Positions 27,759-36,576 of a DNA stretch of 64,000 bases are shown here, piece after piece. A program made the position numbers and the translations under genes. Every line of letters begins with the position of its first letter. Within the stretch, counting starts at the first letter, position 1. This DNA comes from CALREJ01 sp964533375 (GTDB taxonomy: Bacteria > Patescibacteriota > Gracilibacteria > Peribacterales > Peribacteraceae). Location: NCBI GenBank assembly GCA_964533375.1, contig CAZHLW010000002.1, forward strand, positions 1 to 64,000, given 5' to 3'. The notes under the pieces were generated by a model, which did no database searches, had not been told where the DNA came from, and was given only the letters and a program-made list of their open reading frames with translations.

Positions 27759-27765
27759 TACGTTC

Positions 27766-27860
27766 TTGATTAGGTCGATTATGTTGATTGGGTTTGTTAG
27801 GTTCATTAAGCCTGCTTACAACCTAAGAAACCCAACAAACCTAAAAAACCCAAGTCACCT
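27766..27860. repeat. Word-repeat inverted structure downstream of fbaB
   Basis: GGGTTTGTTAGGTT (27790-27803) pairs with AACCTAAGAAACCCAACAAACC-like sequence (about 27821-27842), built from repeats of short words. It resembles the elements at 29500, 31468, 45750 and 51950 in design but not in sequence. Confidence 0.55.
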
Positions 27861-27875
27861 ACCCTCATCCGATTC

Positions 27876-28280
27876 ATGAAACTCCTCCACATCCGTTCCA
27901 GAAAGGCCTGCGACATCATCATGCGCAAAGGCACGTCCTGGAAAGGAAAAACGATGATGATGAAATGGCTGCCCGGTGTGCCGCGCAAAAATAATCTGGT
28001 GATGAAGCCCGGTATCTACATGGGAACATTTGCATCCGCGAAGCTCCATTCTTCTGCTGTGAAGCGTAACAGGATGCGCCGCAGGTGCCGTGAAGCATTT
28101 CGGTTGGCACTCCAAAATCATGACGATTTTCCGAGCGCGCAGTTGTTGCTGACGCCAAAAATCGCTAGTCTGGAATCCTCGTTTGAGCTGATAGAAGCAG
28201 ACGTTCAAACTTTCCTTTCCGCATTCAAAACATGGCCGACGCAAAGAAACGATCCTCCCGCATCCTCGACTTCGCGATAG
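27876..28280 (+). CDS. rnpA: Ribonuclease P protein component
   Basis: Basic 134-aa protein that binds RNase P RNA for tRNA 5' maturation. The RNR signature is clear (SAVKRNRMRRRCREAFR at residues about 62-78), preceded by the F/Y-x-x-K core positions. It overlaps the start of yidC by 49 nt, matching the conserved rnpA-yidC order. rpmH, normally just upstream, is absent: a repeat structure and fbaB lie there instead. The C-terminal 20 residues, encoded by the overlap, are non-conserved. No SD: ACCCTCATCCGATTC precedes ATG. Confidence 0.85.
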   Translation: MKLLHIRSRKACDIIMRKGTSWKGKTMMMKWLPGVPRKNNLVMKPGIYMGTFASAKLHSSAVKRNRMRRRCREAFRLALQNHDDFPSAQLLLTPKIASLESSFELIEADVQTFLSAFKTWPTQRNDPPASSTSR

Positions 28281-29479
28281 CGTTTGTTCTGGTGTATGCA
28301 ATTGTCCAGCTGGTCTCGTACCAGTTCTTTCCGTCGGAGGAACAGAAAGGCCCTGCGCGTGTGGAAATGAGCGTGCCGAACGTTCGTCTGGGAGCAGGAG
28401 GTGCGCTGGTGACCGTGACTAACAAGACTGAGCAGACACTCACGATTCCGTCACGCTGCCCCCAGCCTCCGTTTGATGTCTTCAGTGTTGCAAATGACAC
28501 AGCAACCCCGCTCACGGTGACTGGCGCAGCAATCCCCTGTTCCGATGTGAAAGCGGTGGAGCCCATCGCTGCCGGTGATTCTGCAATCGTCGATCTCAGT
28601 CCGTGGAAATACACCGCGTTCCACAGCGTGGGAACGTACGAGGTGCAGCTCCCCTCTTCGGCTCTGCTTGGCGGCAAACCCGCTCTGGAGACTGCGTCCG
28701 GCAGCACAACCGTGTCTGCGCGCTTCACCGTGAAGGAGCCCAACGCCTTCATCAAACTGTTTCGTGTGACCATCACCAAACCGTTCCTGAATTTCCTCAT
28801 TCTGAGTGCGTCGATTATTCCGGGTTATAACCTGGGTGTTGCCATCATCATCCTGACGCTTCTGGTGAAACTCCTGCTCTTTATCCCGACGCAGCACGCG
28901 CTCAAGGGACAAAAGAAAATGCAGCTCCTGCAGCCGAAATTGGAAGCAGTGAAGAAGCAGTTCAAAGACAATCCACAGCAAATGCAGGCCGAAACCATGA
29001 AGCTCTGGAAAGAGCACGGTGTGAATCCCCTGCAGTCCTGTTTGCCTATCCTGATTCAATTCCCGGTCCTGATCGGGCTCTTCTACGTCATCCGCGACGG
29101 ATCGAATCTGCTGCTCTCCAAAGACCTTATTTACCCTGCGTATCAGGATCTAGCCTGGAACTTTAATACGAACTTCCTGGGGCTGGATCTGACCGAGCCG
29201 CACATGTGGATCTTCCCGCCCATGCTGGTGGTTCTTCAGTTCCTGCAGATGTGGCTGAGCTTCAAGATTGCCGACCGCAAGAAGCAGAAGCAGATCGAAA
29301 AAGCCGAAGCCGCAACGGGCCTCGAGCTGCAGCAGAAAATTATGCTCTACGCCCTGCCGCTGATGATTGGGTACTTTGCTCTGCAATTCCCGTCCGCCGT
29401 GTCGCTCTACTGGGGTATTTCCACCCTCTTTGCGATTGGCCAGCAGATCATAGTCAATCGTGAACATATCAAGCCGTAA
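28232..29479 (+). CDS. yidC: Membrane protein insertase YidC/Oxa1
   Basis: 415-aa insertase. An N-terminal membrane anchor (residues about 13-32) and a roughly 130-residue periplasmic domain precede the conserved five-helix core. The core shows PGYNLGVAIIILTLLVKLLLFIPTQ, then KKMQLLQPKLEAVKKQFKDNPQ, HGVNPLQSCLPILIQFPVLIGLFY and the C-terminal ALPLMIGYFALQFPSAVSLYW block. It begins inside rnpA, so the two are translated from one mRNA. No SD is present. It inserts membrane proteins with or without the Sec machinery and is expected to be essential. Confidence 0.95.
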   Translation: MADAKKRSSRILDFAIAFVLVYAIVQLVSYQFFPSEEQKGPARVEMSVPNVRLGAGGALVTVTNKTEQTLTIPSRCPQPPFDVFSVANDTATPLTVTGAAIPCSDVKAVEPIAAGDSAIVDLSPWKYTAFHSVGTYEVQLPSSALLGGKPALETASGSTTVSARFTVKEPNAFIKLFRVTITKPFLNFLILSASIIPGYNLGVAIIILTLLVKLLLFIPTQHALKGQKKMQLLQPKLEAVKKQFKDNPQQMQAETMKLWKEHGVNPLQSCLPILIQFPVLIGLFYVIRDGSNLLLSKDLIYPAYQDLAWNFNTNFLGLDLTEPHMWIFPPMLVVLQFLQMWLSFKIADRKKQKQIEKAEAATGLELQQKIMLYALPLMIGYFALQFPSAVSLYWGISTLFAIGQQIIVNREHIKP

Positions 29480-29499
29480 ACCAAAAGACGAAGGCTTGG

Positions 29500-29625
29500 A
29501 GTACGACATTCGAATTCCGAATGGAATGACGACGCTCGAAAAATAGAATGTTTCAACATTTGCCATTCAGATTTCGAATTTGCATTCGGCATTCGTGCTT
29601 CGGATTTAGGATTTCTGCTGCCAAA
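29500..29625. repeat. Word-repeat element between yidC and gatC
   Basis: CATTCGAATTCCGAATGG and related ATTCGNNTTCGGATTT words recur in both orientations. No ORF is supported. Confidence 0.5.
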
Positions 29626-29673
29626 AGCCCCTTTCACAGATTCTCCCCCTTCCTGTATTCTGCCCGCACCTCT

Positions 29674-29970
29674 ATGACCTCTCTTACAACGCAGCAGGTA
29701 CGGCACATCGCAAAACTCGCACGCCTCACCCTCACGGATGAGGAGGCAACGCGCTATACAGGCGAGCTGGAGAAGATTTTTGGGTATATTGATCTCCTGA
29801 GTGAGGTTGATACAAAAAACGTGATCCCCACAGAACAGGTGACAGGTCTTACAAACAGCCTCCGCAGTGATGTCATCACATCCCCTATCGCGACTCCTGA
29901 TGCCTTACTTGCTACCAGTCCTTTGCTGATCGTTGATCATCAAATCGAAACCCCTTCTGCACACGGATAA
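29674..29970 (+). CDS. gatC: Aspartyl/glutamyl-tRNA amidotransferase subunit C
   Basis: 98-aa clamp subunit of GatCAB, which converts Glu-tRNA-Gln (and Asp-tRNA-Asn) to the amide. The family signature runs from the N-terminus: VRHIAKLARLTLTDEE, then YTGELEKIFGYIDLLSEVDT and the proline-containing C-terminal part (IPTEQVTG). The start at 29674 follows CCCGCACCTCT; a longer in-frame ORF upstream is repeat-derived. A TATTCT hexamer 12 nt before ATG suggests a very short leader. gatA follows after 42 nt; gatB is not in the window. Confidence 0.9.
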   Translation: MTSLTTQQVRHIAKLARLTLTDEEATRYTGELEKIFGYIDLLSEVDTKNVIPTEQVTGLTNSLRSDVITSPIATPDALLATSPLLIVDHQIETPSAHG

Positions 29971-30012
29971 TCTTTTTCAAAGATCCCATAACCGATAACC
30001 CATAACCCGTCG

Positions 30013-31467
30013 ATGCTAAACGCCCTCACCATTACACAGGCCCACGAAAAATTGGCCTCCAGACAAATAAGCGCGGAGGACATCGTGAAGGACTCCATTG
30101 CACGGATTGAGTCGGTGAATGATGCTATCAATGCCGTGGTCTACCGGAATTTTGAGAGAGCCCTTGAGGAAGCCAAAAAAGTGGATGCGGCAGGAGACTT
30201 TTCCCATCCGCTGACGGGCATCCCCTATCTTGCGAAAGATGTGTACTGCGAAGAGGGTGTGCCAACAACCGCTTGCAGCAACGTACTGCGGGAAAAGACG
30301 TACTGTCCGCCGTTCGATTCCACCACCACAAAGCGCCTGAAGGCCGTCGGAGCCATCTCGCTTGGAAAAGTGAACACCGATGAGTTCACCATGGGGGCCT
30401 CCACGGAGACCTCCTGCTATGGCGTCACACGAAATCCGTGGGATACAACGCGTGTGGCCGGTGGGTCATCCGGAGGATCGGCAGCCAGCGTTGCCGCTGA
30501 TGAATGTGTGTTTGCACTCGGAACCGATACAGGAGGCTCCATCCGTCAGCCTGCCGGCTTCTGCGGTATTTCAGGCCTACGCACAACCTACGGCCGCACC
30601 AGCCGCTTTGGCGTGATGAGCATGGCAAGCTCGCTGGATACAATTGGCCCAATGGGAAAGAGCGTGGAGGATCTCGCGATTATTCTGCAGGCCATTGCGG
30701 GCAAAGATCCGCTGGATGGTACAACCGGCGATACTCCTGTCCCCGACTACCGCGCAGCGCTGACAGGTGATATGAAGGGTATGAAAATCGGACTGCCCAG
30801 AGAGTACTTCACCGACGGCATGGACCCGGACGTGGAAGCCGCTGTGCGCGAGGCTGCAAAGACGTACGAATCACTGGGTGCGGAGATTGTGGACATCAGT
30901 CTCCCCTACACCAAGTACGCCGTTGCCACCTACTATGTGATTACCCCGTGCGAAGTGAGCTCTAACATGGCCCGCTACGACGGTATTCGCTACGGACATA
31001 CGGCAGCCAACCCTGAGTCGTTGATTGCGTACTACGAGCAGGCCAGAAGCGAAGGCTTTGGAGCCGAAGTGAAGCGCCGCATCATGATTGGGACCTACGC
31101 ACTGTCTGCCGGGTATTTTGATGCGTATTACCGTCAGGCACAGAAAGTACGCACCCTCATCCTGAAGGACTTCACGGAGGCCTTCTCGAAGGTGGATATC
31201 ATTCTCTCGCCGGTATCCCCCACCCCCGCCTTCACCGTCGGCGCCCACGCAGACGATCCGGTGGCTATGTATCTGGAAGATATCTTCCTCTGCGCCCAGC
31301 CCATGGCCGGAATCCCCTGCTTGTCGGTTCCGTGCGGACTCAGCAAGAATAACCTGCCAATAGGCCTCCAGCTGATGGCTCCACACTGGGAGGAAGCCAA
31401 GCTCCTGAAGACAGCGCATGCCTTTGAGAAGGTGACGGAGTGGCATACGAAAAAGCCTTCTATCTAA
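30013..31467 (+). CDS. gatA: Glutamyl-tRNA(Gln) amidotransferase subunit A
   Basis: 484-aa amidase subunit that releases ammonia from glutamine for the transamidation done by GatB. The Ser-cisSer-Lys triad is visible: K75 (LAKDVY), S152 in GGSSGGSAAS and nucleophile S176 in TDTGGSIRQPAGFCG. The substrate-binding C-terminal part (SVPCGLSKNNLPIGLQLMAP) is intact. Possession of gatCA implies that Gln-tRNA (and perhaps Asn-tRNA) is made indirectly. It probably forms an operon with gatC; the start follows a CCCATAACCC word repeat, with CATAAC 6 nt before ATG. Confidence 0.96.
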   Translation: MLNALTITQAHEKLASRQISAEDIVKDSIARIESVNDAINAVVYRNFERALEEAKKVDAAGDFSHPLTGIPYLAKDVYCEEGVPTTACSNVLREKTYCPPFDSTTTKRLKAVGAISLGKVNTDEFTMGASTETSCYGVTRNPWDTTRVAGGSSGGSAASVAADECVFALGTDTGGSIRQPAGFCGISGLRTTYGRTSRFGVMSMASSLDTIGPMGKSVEDLAIILQAIAGKDPLDGTTGDTPVPDYRAALTGDMKGMKIGLPREYFTDGMDPDVEAAVREAAKTYESLGAEIVDISLPYTKYAVATYYVITPCEVSSNMARYDGIRYGHTAANPESLIAYYEQARSEGFGAEVKRRIMIGTYALSAGYFDAYYRQAQKVRTLILKDFTEAFSKVDIILSPVSPTPAFTVGAHADDPVAMYLEDIFLCAQPMAGIPCLSVPCGLSKNNLPIGLQLMAPHWEEAKLLKTAHAFEKVTEWHTKKPSI

Positions 31468-31635
31468 GGTCAAGAAGAAGGTTGAGGTTAAGGGCCCTTC
31501 TCCTTTCCCTTATCCTTGACCTTAAAGACAGGTTTTTTTTAAAGAGAAACCTGCAACCTGTAACTTGCAACTTGTAAACCTGCAACCTGTCATCTAACAT
31601 GCCGGCGCCTCTATTTCTCGTCCCTTTCTTCCATT
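31468..31635. repeat. Inverted word-repeat region after gatA
   Basis: AAGGTCAAG...AAGG pairs with CCTTATCCTTGACCTT (about 31468-31525). It is followed by direct repeats of CAACCTGTAACTTGCAACTTG words up to 31590. No gene seen. Confidence 0.55.
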
Positions 31636-32511
31636 ATGGCGTACTCCCTCCTCCGCCGCCTGTATCTCTTCTCGGATACCTACGGCCGCAGCAAAAACCC
31701 GTTCCTGCAGGATGACGCCGACGCACTGATCTCCACAGACTTCCGGAGCACCCCGCTTGAATCGGTGCGCCGTGAATTCGATATCTACGGACGTGAAAGC
31801 ATTGTGGAGCATATTCTCCGCATGACCCTCAGCCTGAACGAGAAAACCAAGAACTCCGCGTACTTGCCCCAGGCGGTGAAAGACGAATTTGCACAGACCA
31901 CGACAGGTATTTTCATCAACTCCGCCCCCCGCCTCACCCGCGAAAATGGCAGTCCCTTCTACCTGGCGACTATTGATAACATCCGCATTGTCACCACCAG
32001 TTTGACCTGCCTTTCAACCATCAAGGATAAAATCCAGACGTTGAGCCACCTCGATAACGACAAGAACATCATCTACGGAAACACCGAACAGTTCCGCAGT
32101 AGCTACACGCCGTTCCTGCTCCACCCGGACCACGGAATCGATATGGTGCAGGACAGCATTGATATCATCCCGGATTACCCCGAGGACAAGTGGGAACTGG
32201 CCTACGTCGACCGCTTCGGAAACATGGTCACCTACACGAAGGATGTGGAACGCAAGTGGGCGGAAATCACCGCAAAGGCCGATGCGAATAACACACTGAA
32301 GCTTATTGTCGGCAACGTGAGCCAGACCGTGTTCCTCGGAACCAGCTTGAAGGATGCAGATCCGGGCGCACTGGTTGTGTACAAGAACCACGATATCGAC
32401 ATCCTCCGCAAGTGGATGGCAGACGAAGACAGCTACACACGCCTGTACCGCAGTAGCTACCTGCAATTCAGCAAACCGGAAGTTGGCGCTGCTATTAAGA
32501 TTGCGGAGTAA
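31636..32511 (+). CDS. SAM hydroxide adenosyltransferase-like protein (tentative)
   Basis: 291-aa soluble protein. The C-terminal half has AYVDRFGNMVTY, resembling the DRFGN-V-TN signature of the DUF62/SAM hydrolase C-terminal domain. It then has a barrel-like stretch ending RLYRSSYLQFSKPEVGAAIKIA. The N-terminal half does not show the expected TDFG substrate motif; the nearest is ISTDFRSTP at about residue 33, so activity is doubtful. It lacks a signal peptide. It follows gatA after a repeat region, and its ATG follows CTTTCTTCCATT. It could equally be an uncharacterised lineage-specific protein. Confidence 0.45.
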   Translation: MAYSLLRRLYLFSDTYGRSKNPFLQDDADALISTDFRSTPLESVRREFDIYGRESIVEHILRMTLSLNEKTKNSAYLPQAVKDEFAQTTTGIFINSAPRLTRENGSPFYLATIDNIRIVTTSLTCLSTIKDKIQTLSHLDNDKNIIYGNTEQFRSSYTPFLLHPDHGIDMVQDSIDIIPDYPEDKWELAYVDRFGNMVTYTKDVERKWAEITAKADANNTLKLIVGNVSQTVFLGTSLKDADPGALVVYKNHDIDILRKWMADEDSYTRLYRSSYLQFSKPEVGAAIKIAE

Positions 32512-32515
32512 GGCA

Positions 32516-32592
32516 GTGTCATGCTGAGCCCGTCGAAGCATGAACACGTCTTAGCATCGGTATCCACAGTTCGACGAGCTCACTGTGACACC
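32516..32592. repeat. Inverted repeat between convergent genes (TGAGCCCGTCGAA family)
   Basis: GTGTCATGCTGAGCCCGTCGAAG (32517-32539) pairs imperfectly with AGTTCGACGAGCTCACTGTGACAC (32569-32592). It belongs to the same family as 14069 and the cysS insertion. It supplies the last codons (VSQ and stop) of the malic enzyme gene. Confidence 0.6.
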
Positions 32593-33806
32593 TTAGCGAC
32601 TCCACTCTCAACAGCCGCCTTCGCAACCGCACTGGAGACGATTTCCAGCAATCTGGGATCGAAGGGCTTCGGGAGGATGTAATCCCTTCCAAAGGCCAAA
32701 GAATCGATTTTGTAGCTTTCCAAAACTGATGCCGGTACGTCTTCGCGTGCGAGAGCGGCGAGTGCGTGAACGGCTGCCACTTTCATTGCTTCGTTGATAG
32801 CGGTTGCGCGGGTATCCAGCGCTCCGCGGAAGAGGAAGGGAAAACACATCACGTTATTAATCTGATTCGGATGATCGCTGCGGCCGGTTGCGATAATCAC
32901 ATCCGATCGCGTGTCTTTCGCCAGTTGATACGGAATTTCCGGCTCGGGATTGGCCAGTGCAAAGACGATAGGGGAATCTGCCATACTGAGGAGCATCTCT
33001 GGCGTGAGGGCGCCTGCTTTGGAGACTCCGATGAAGACATCTGCACCCTTGAGCGCATCGGCGAGGCTGCGTTGATCTGTGGGACGGGCAAACGGCAATT
33101 TATATTCGTTGATGCCCTCCTGGCGGCCTTCATAAATAATGCCCTGGGAATCACACAGCGTCAGACGACCCTTCGGGGAGCCCAAGCTGATGAGCATTTC
33201 TGCAATCGCAATACCGGCTGCTCCGGCTCCATTGATGACGATGGAGGTCTCCGGAAGACTCCGACCTGTCAGGTGGAGGGCATTGAGGAGGCCCGCCCCT
33301 CCCACAACCGCCGTTCCATGCTGGTCGTCGTGAAAGACGGGGATCTTCATTCTCTTTTTGAGTTCACGTTCGATAATGAAACATTCCGGCGCCTTGATGT
33401 CCTCCAGGTTGATGGCCCCAAACGAAGGCTCCATCAGCGTAACAGCTTCGATGAAGGCCTGTGGATCTTCCGTATTAAGTTCAATATCAATGCTATCGAT
33501 GTTTGCAAAGCGCTTGAAGAGAACAGCCTTGCCTTCCATAACAGGTTTCGATGCGAGTGCACCAAGGTTTCCGAGACCAAGAATAGCGGTGCCATTGCTG
33601 ATGACTGCGACGAGATTTCCTTTAGCCGTATAGTCAAAGACCGTATCGGGGTTTGCGGCAATTTCCCGGCAGGGCTGCGCAACACCGGGGCTATAGGCCA
33701 AAGAGAGATCCCGCTGGGTAACGAGCGGCTTGGTGGCAACGATCTCCAGCTTCCCCGGCTTCCCTGTGCGATGAAACTCTAATGAATCCTGATAAATATC
33801 CGACAT
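32580..33806 (-). CDS. Malic enzyme (NAD(P)-dependent malate dehydrogenase, decarboxylating)
   Basis: 408-aa short-form malic enzyme converting malate to pyruvate and CO2 with NAD(P)H. Family blocks: LAYSPGVAQPCREIA, NGTAILGLGNLGALASKPVMEGKA, the metal-binding FEDIKAPE-like NLEDIKAPE, PVFHDDQHGTAVV, the Rossmann motif INGAGAAGIAIAEML and ATGRSDHPNQINNVMCFP. It lacks the phosphotransacetylase-like domain of longer MaeB proteins. Its C-terminal codons lie in a dispersed repeat, and a CTGAAAGC repeat sits just upstream of the start. The leader TTACCCCTCTTTCT has no SD. With the aldolase it is the main carbon-metabolism enzyme here. Confidence 0.93.
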   Translation of the reverse strand: MSDIYQDSLEFHRTGKPGKLEIVATKPLVTQRDLSLAYSPGVAQPCREIAANPDTVFDYTAKGNLVAVISNGTAILGLGNLGALASKPVMEGKAVLFKRFANIDSIDIELNTEDPQAFIEAVTLMEPSFGAINLEDIKAPECFIIERELKKRMKIPVFHDDQHGTAVVGGAGLLNALHLTGRSLPETSIVINGAGAAGIAIAEMLISLGSPKGRLTLCDSQGIIYEGRQEGINEYKLPFARPTDQRSLADALKGADVFIGVSKAGALTPEMLLSMADSPIVFALANPEPEIPYQLAKDTRSDVIIATGRSDHPNQINNVMCFPFLFRGALDTRATAINEAMKVAAVHALAALAREDVPASVLESYKIDSLAFGRDYILPKPFDPRLLEIVSSAVAKAAVESGVAKVSQ

Positions 33807-33822
33807 AGAAAGAGGGGTAATC

Positions 33823-33850
33823 CTGAAAGCAGAAAGCTAGAAGCCGAAAG
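33823..33850. repeat. CTGAAAGC/GAAGCCGAAAG dispersed repeat
   Basis: A 28-nt copy of the repeat that is also found in frame in the femX-like gene (twice) and in the GT4 gene. It ends exactly at the stop codon of the 33851-34369 gene. Confidence 0.65.
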
Positions 33851-34369
33851 TTATTTTCTTCGCCATCCAAAAAAGCCGCGCTTCTTTGCGGAGGCCGCCA
33901 TGACGGGCTCCGGTTTTTCCACTGTGGAGGCTTCGACAACAGGCTCGGCAGGGGATTCGTCCGCCGGAGGACCCAGACGCTTCTGGAGTGATCCCATCAG
34001 GATGTTTCCTTCTCGCAGGCGGTCATTCAACGCGTGAATCACTTCCCACTGCTTCTCAATCTGCTGGTTTTTGAGGGCCAGTTCGTTCTGGAGAATATCG
34101 AGGATATTTGCACCCGGCTGACTTACTGATTTTTTCTCAGTAGCTGGGGCTGAACCAAAATGCTTCATGACGATGTCCTCGCGCACTTTCCACGTGAAAT
34201 TCTCTCCCTTTTTCTTGAAAGCGGCGACCTGCTTCGCGTTTGGTTCGATTCCTTCGCGGTCAGCATGGTTTTCCGTTTCTGTGATGGTACGAATGAGACG
34301 GCGAATGGTGGATGCAGAGCGACCCGTCTTTTCTGTGGCTTCTGCAATAGTAATGAATGTGGAGTCCAT
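33851..34369 (-). CDS. Helix-turn-helix protein with coiled coil
   Basis: 172 aa from the ATG at 34369. N-terminal HTH of the MerR-like/excisionase type (FITIAEATEKTGRSASTIRRLI, residues about 4-26). It is followed by a linker, a probable coiled coil (LQNELALKNQQIEKQWEVIHAL, then NDRLREGNILMGSLQKRL, about 95-135) and a Pro/Glu/Ala tail ending in a basic KKRGFFGWRRK. The layout resembles small DNA-binding proteins of plasmids and phages that oligomerise by a coiled coil. No recombinase or replication gene is adjacent. TGCCCTCC precedes the ATG, and TATGGT lies 7 nt before it. Confidence 0.65.
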   Translation of the reverse strand: MDSTFITIAEATEKTGRSASTIRRLIRTITETENHADREGIEPNAKQVAAFKKKGENFTWKVREDIVMKHFGSAPATEKKSVSQPGANILDILQNELALKNQQIEKQWEVIHALNDRLREGNILMGSLQKRLGPPADESPAEPVVEASTVEKPEPVMAASAKKRGFFGWRRK

Positions 34370-34517
34370 GGAGGGCACCATAATCCAAATGGAGGTCTCC
34401 GTGAAGGACTCCTATCTGGATTTTTTCCATTGCTTGGTTTGCAATCACATTTTTGTGACGCACTTGCGAGGAACATTTTCTTTTATGATAATTCCTTCAT
34501 TCTTTCCCCATCACCCT

Positions 34518-34667
34518 ATGCACACTACTCAAACCTGTGGCGCCTGTGGCAAAGCTATTGAAAGCTGTCCGGATTGCGACGGACTGATGTGTAGCGAGAA
34601 TTGTCCTGATAGAGCAGAGGACGGTTGCAGTTGCGGCGTGAAGAACGATGACGAGCAGGCGGAGTAA
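34518..34667 (+). CDS. Small Cys-rich zinc-ribbon protein (49 aa)
   Basis: The start at 34518 follows CCCCATCACCCT. Eight Cys are arranged as CGAC, CPDC, CSENC and CSC within 33 residues, enough for two zinc sites, and the end is acidic (KNDDEQAE). No signal peptide. A longer ORF in the same frame begins inside the opposite-strand HTH gene and is unlikely to be used. The function is unknown; such micro-zinc-ribbons often act as protein- or nucleic-acid-binding modules. Confidence 0.6.
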   Translation: MHTTQTCGACGKAIESCPDCDGLMCSENCPDRAEDGCSCGVKNDDEQAE

Positions 34668-34751
34668 CGGAAGCAGGTTCTAAGACCATTGCGGATTTTG
34701 CAAAGAAGTGATACACACTGCGCATCTTTTTATACGCAGCACTTTTTCCCT

Positions 34752-36551
34752 ATGAAATCCCTTCCACCCACCTATAGCCTCATTGCATTCCGCCGTTTTG
34801 CAAAAAACTATGCGCTGATTGCGCTTCTGCTTGGAGCCGGTTGGCTGCTGTCCAGCGTGATGGGGGATACGGTCCATCATCATTTCGATCACGCGGGGGA
34901 ACTCGGGCCGATTCTGCTGGTGTTCTTTGAAATGATTATTGTCGCGGTGTTCGGATTTTTGGTCTATGAACTCGCAAAACCGACAGTCATTCCTTCTTTT
35001 GTGCTTGCGATTTTTGTAGGAATGATCAATCACGATACGCTCGCGCCGCTGGTGGAAAATCCCACGATGCTCACGATTCTGACAACTCTCGGTGCTGCAT
35101 TCATTCTGTTTGGCGGGGGACTGGATACGCCGTTTGCGCGCTTTAAAAAACTGGTTGGACCAGTGCTTTCGATTGCGCTCATCGGAACGATCATTACTGC
35201 GTTCCTCTTGTCTGCATTTGCAAACAGGACATTTGGCGTGATGGGCATCAGTGTGTCGATCGGTGCGGTGGTGCTTCTGGGTGCAGCATTGGCTTCGACC
35301 GATCCGGCTGCGATCATTCCGAGTTTGAAGTCTCTCGTTTTCAAAAATCCGCGTGCGAAAGATATCGCCATCAGTGAAAGTGCCATCAACGATGTTGCTG
35401 GTGCGGTGCTGACCGGCGTGTTCCTGTCTATTTTGGCAGGTGGCGCCATCAATCCCGAATCGATCGGAGAGACCTACAAGCATCTGGTGACGTTTGAAAC
35501 ATTCATTGAAGTGATTCAGGAACTCGCAATCGGCACGATTGTGGGTATTGGCGGGTTCTTCATTCTGCATTTGTGGAGCCGCTGGAAGGCAAAGCTTGGC
35601 GAAGGGGGAGAGGCTGATGCAGCCCTGTTCCTGGCCATTCCACTGCTCTGCTATGTGATTGCCGCCTATTTCCACGGCAGCGGCTTCCTGGCGGTCTTCA
35701 TTGCAGGTTTGCTCTTCCAGTTGGAGGAACATGTCTCGCACGTCGAGCACTTCTTCGTGCACACCATCGAGGGCTTCATGAAGCCCCTCATTTTCCTCCT
35801 TCTTGGCGCAACTGTGGATGTGCCGGCACTGCTTGAGATGGCAGGTCCGGGAATTGTGATGGGACTGATTTTTATTTTCATCATCCGTCCGATAGCAGTG
35901 TTTGCAACACTCTTCCCCTTCATGCGCGGCAAGCATCGCTTCTCCGTACAGGAGCTTCTATTCCTTTCTTTTGTACGTGAAACCGGTGTTATCCCTGCTG
36001 TGCTGTTGATGGGACTTGCAGCATCAGGAATTCCGGGAACCGACACCGTCGTGCTGGTTGGTCTGTGGATTATTCTCCTCACCCTCATTATTCAGCCGCC
36101 GCTCACGCCGCTGGTTGCTAAGTGGCTGCGTATTGCTGAGCCTGTAGGGGCCTTCCCGAAGCAGAATGTCAGTGGACCACTCGCAGTGCTCTGCTCACGC
36201 GGCAGATCGTTTGTAAAGCGTCTGGAGCCCGTTACGGAGTGGTGTGACGAACACGGCGTCCGCTCTGTGCTTCTGCTCCACTGTCCGGAGAGCAAGTTCA
36301 GTCCGGCCATCGAAACAGAAATGACAGCACTTGCGAAGGATCAGTTTGCGGTCATCAACAAAAACCGTGAGGCCGACAAGAAGGAGAAGATTGCCTTCAC
36401 CTTCCTCTGCCGCCCGGGGCTGTTGCAGGACAACATTGAGGACATGGTCGATCAGGAGAACGTGTCGATTATCTTCGTTGGCTCGCAAATGCTGGATTAC
36501 CGCATGGACGACGTGAAACGCCTGCGTGTGCCGTTTGTGTTTTTGCCCTGA
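34752..36551 (+). CDS. Cation/proton antiporter (CPA1/NhaP-like) with C-terminal cytosolic domain
   Basis: 599-aa membrane protein with about 12 helices. The transport signature is clear: LASTDPAAIIPSLKSL and AISESAINDVAGAVLTG, with the ND pair expected to carry the ion-binding Asp. After the last helix (about residue 465) a domain of about 135 residues resembles a universal-stress-like fold (SVLLLHCPESKFSPAIE, then SIIFVGSQMLDY) and could sense nucleotide or pH. It exports Na+ or K+ in exchange for H+. The start at 34752 follows CACTTTTTCCCT; upstream in-frame codons are not conserved-looking. The next gene starts 26 nt after the stop. Confidence 0.88.
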   Translation: MKSLPPTYSLIAFRRFAKNYALIALLLGAGWLLSSVMGDTVHHHFDHAGELGPILLVFFEMIIVAVFGFLVYELAKPTVIPSFVLAIFVGMINHDTLAPLVENPTMLTILTTLGAAFILFGGGLDTPFARFKKLVGPVLSIALIGTIITAFLLSAFANRTFGVMGISVSIGAVVLLGAALASTDPAAIIPSLKSLVFKNPRAKDIAISESAINDVAGAVLTGVFLSILAGGAINPESIGETYKHLVTFETFIEVIQELAIGTIVGIGGFFILHLWSRWKAKLGEGGEADAALFLAIPLLCYVIAAYFHGSGFLAVFIAGLLFQLEEHVSHVEHFFVHTIEGFMKPLIFLLLGATVDVPALLEMAGPGIVMGLIFIFIIRPIAVFATLFPFMRGKHRFSVQELLFLSFVRETGVIPAVLLMGLAASGIPGTDTVVLVGLWIILLTLIIQPPLTPLVAKWLRIAEPVGAFPKQNVSGPLAVLCSRGRSFVKRLEPVTEWCDEHGVRSVLLLHCPESKFSPAIETEMTALAKDQFAVINKNREADKKEKIAFTFLCRPGLLQDNIEDMVDQENVSIIFVGSQMLDYRMDDVKRLRVPFVFLP

Positions 36552-36576
36552 TCCGCCGTTCCACTATAGTGCGGGC

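Noticed and set aside
34680..35936. 418-codon minus-strand ORF rich in His, Arg and Cys
   Set aside because: It overlaps the antiporter gene, whose transmembrane pattern and family motifs are clear; the composition is that of antisense hydrophobic codons.
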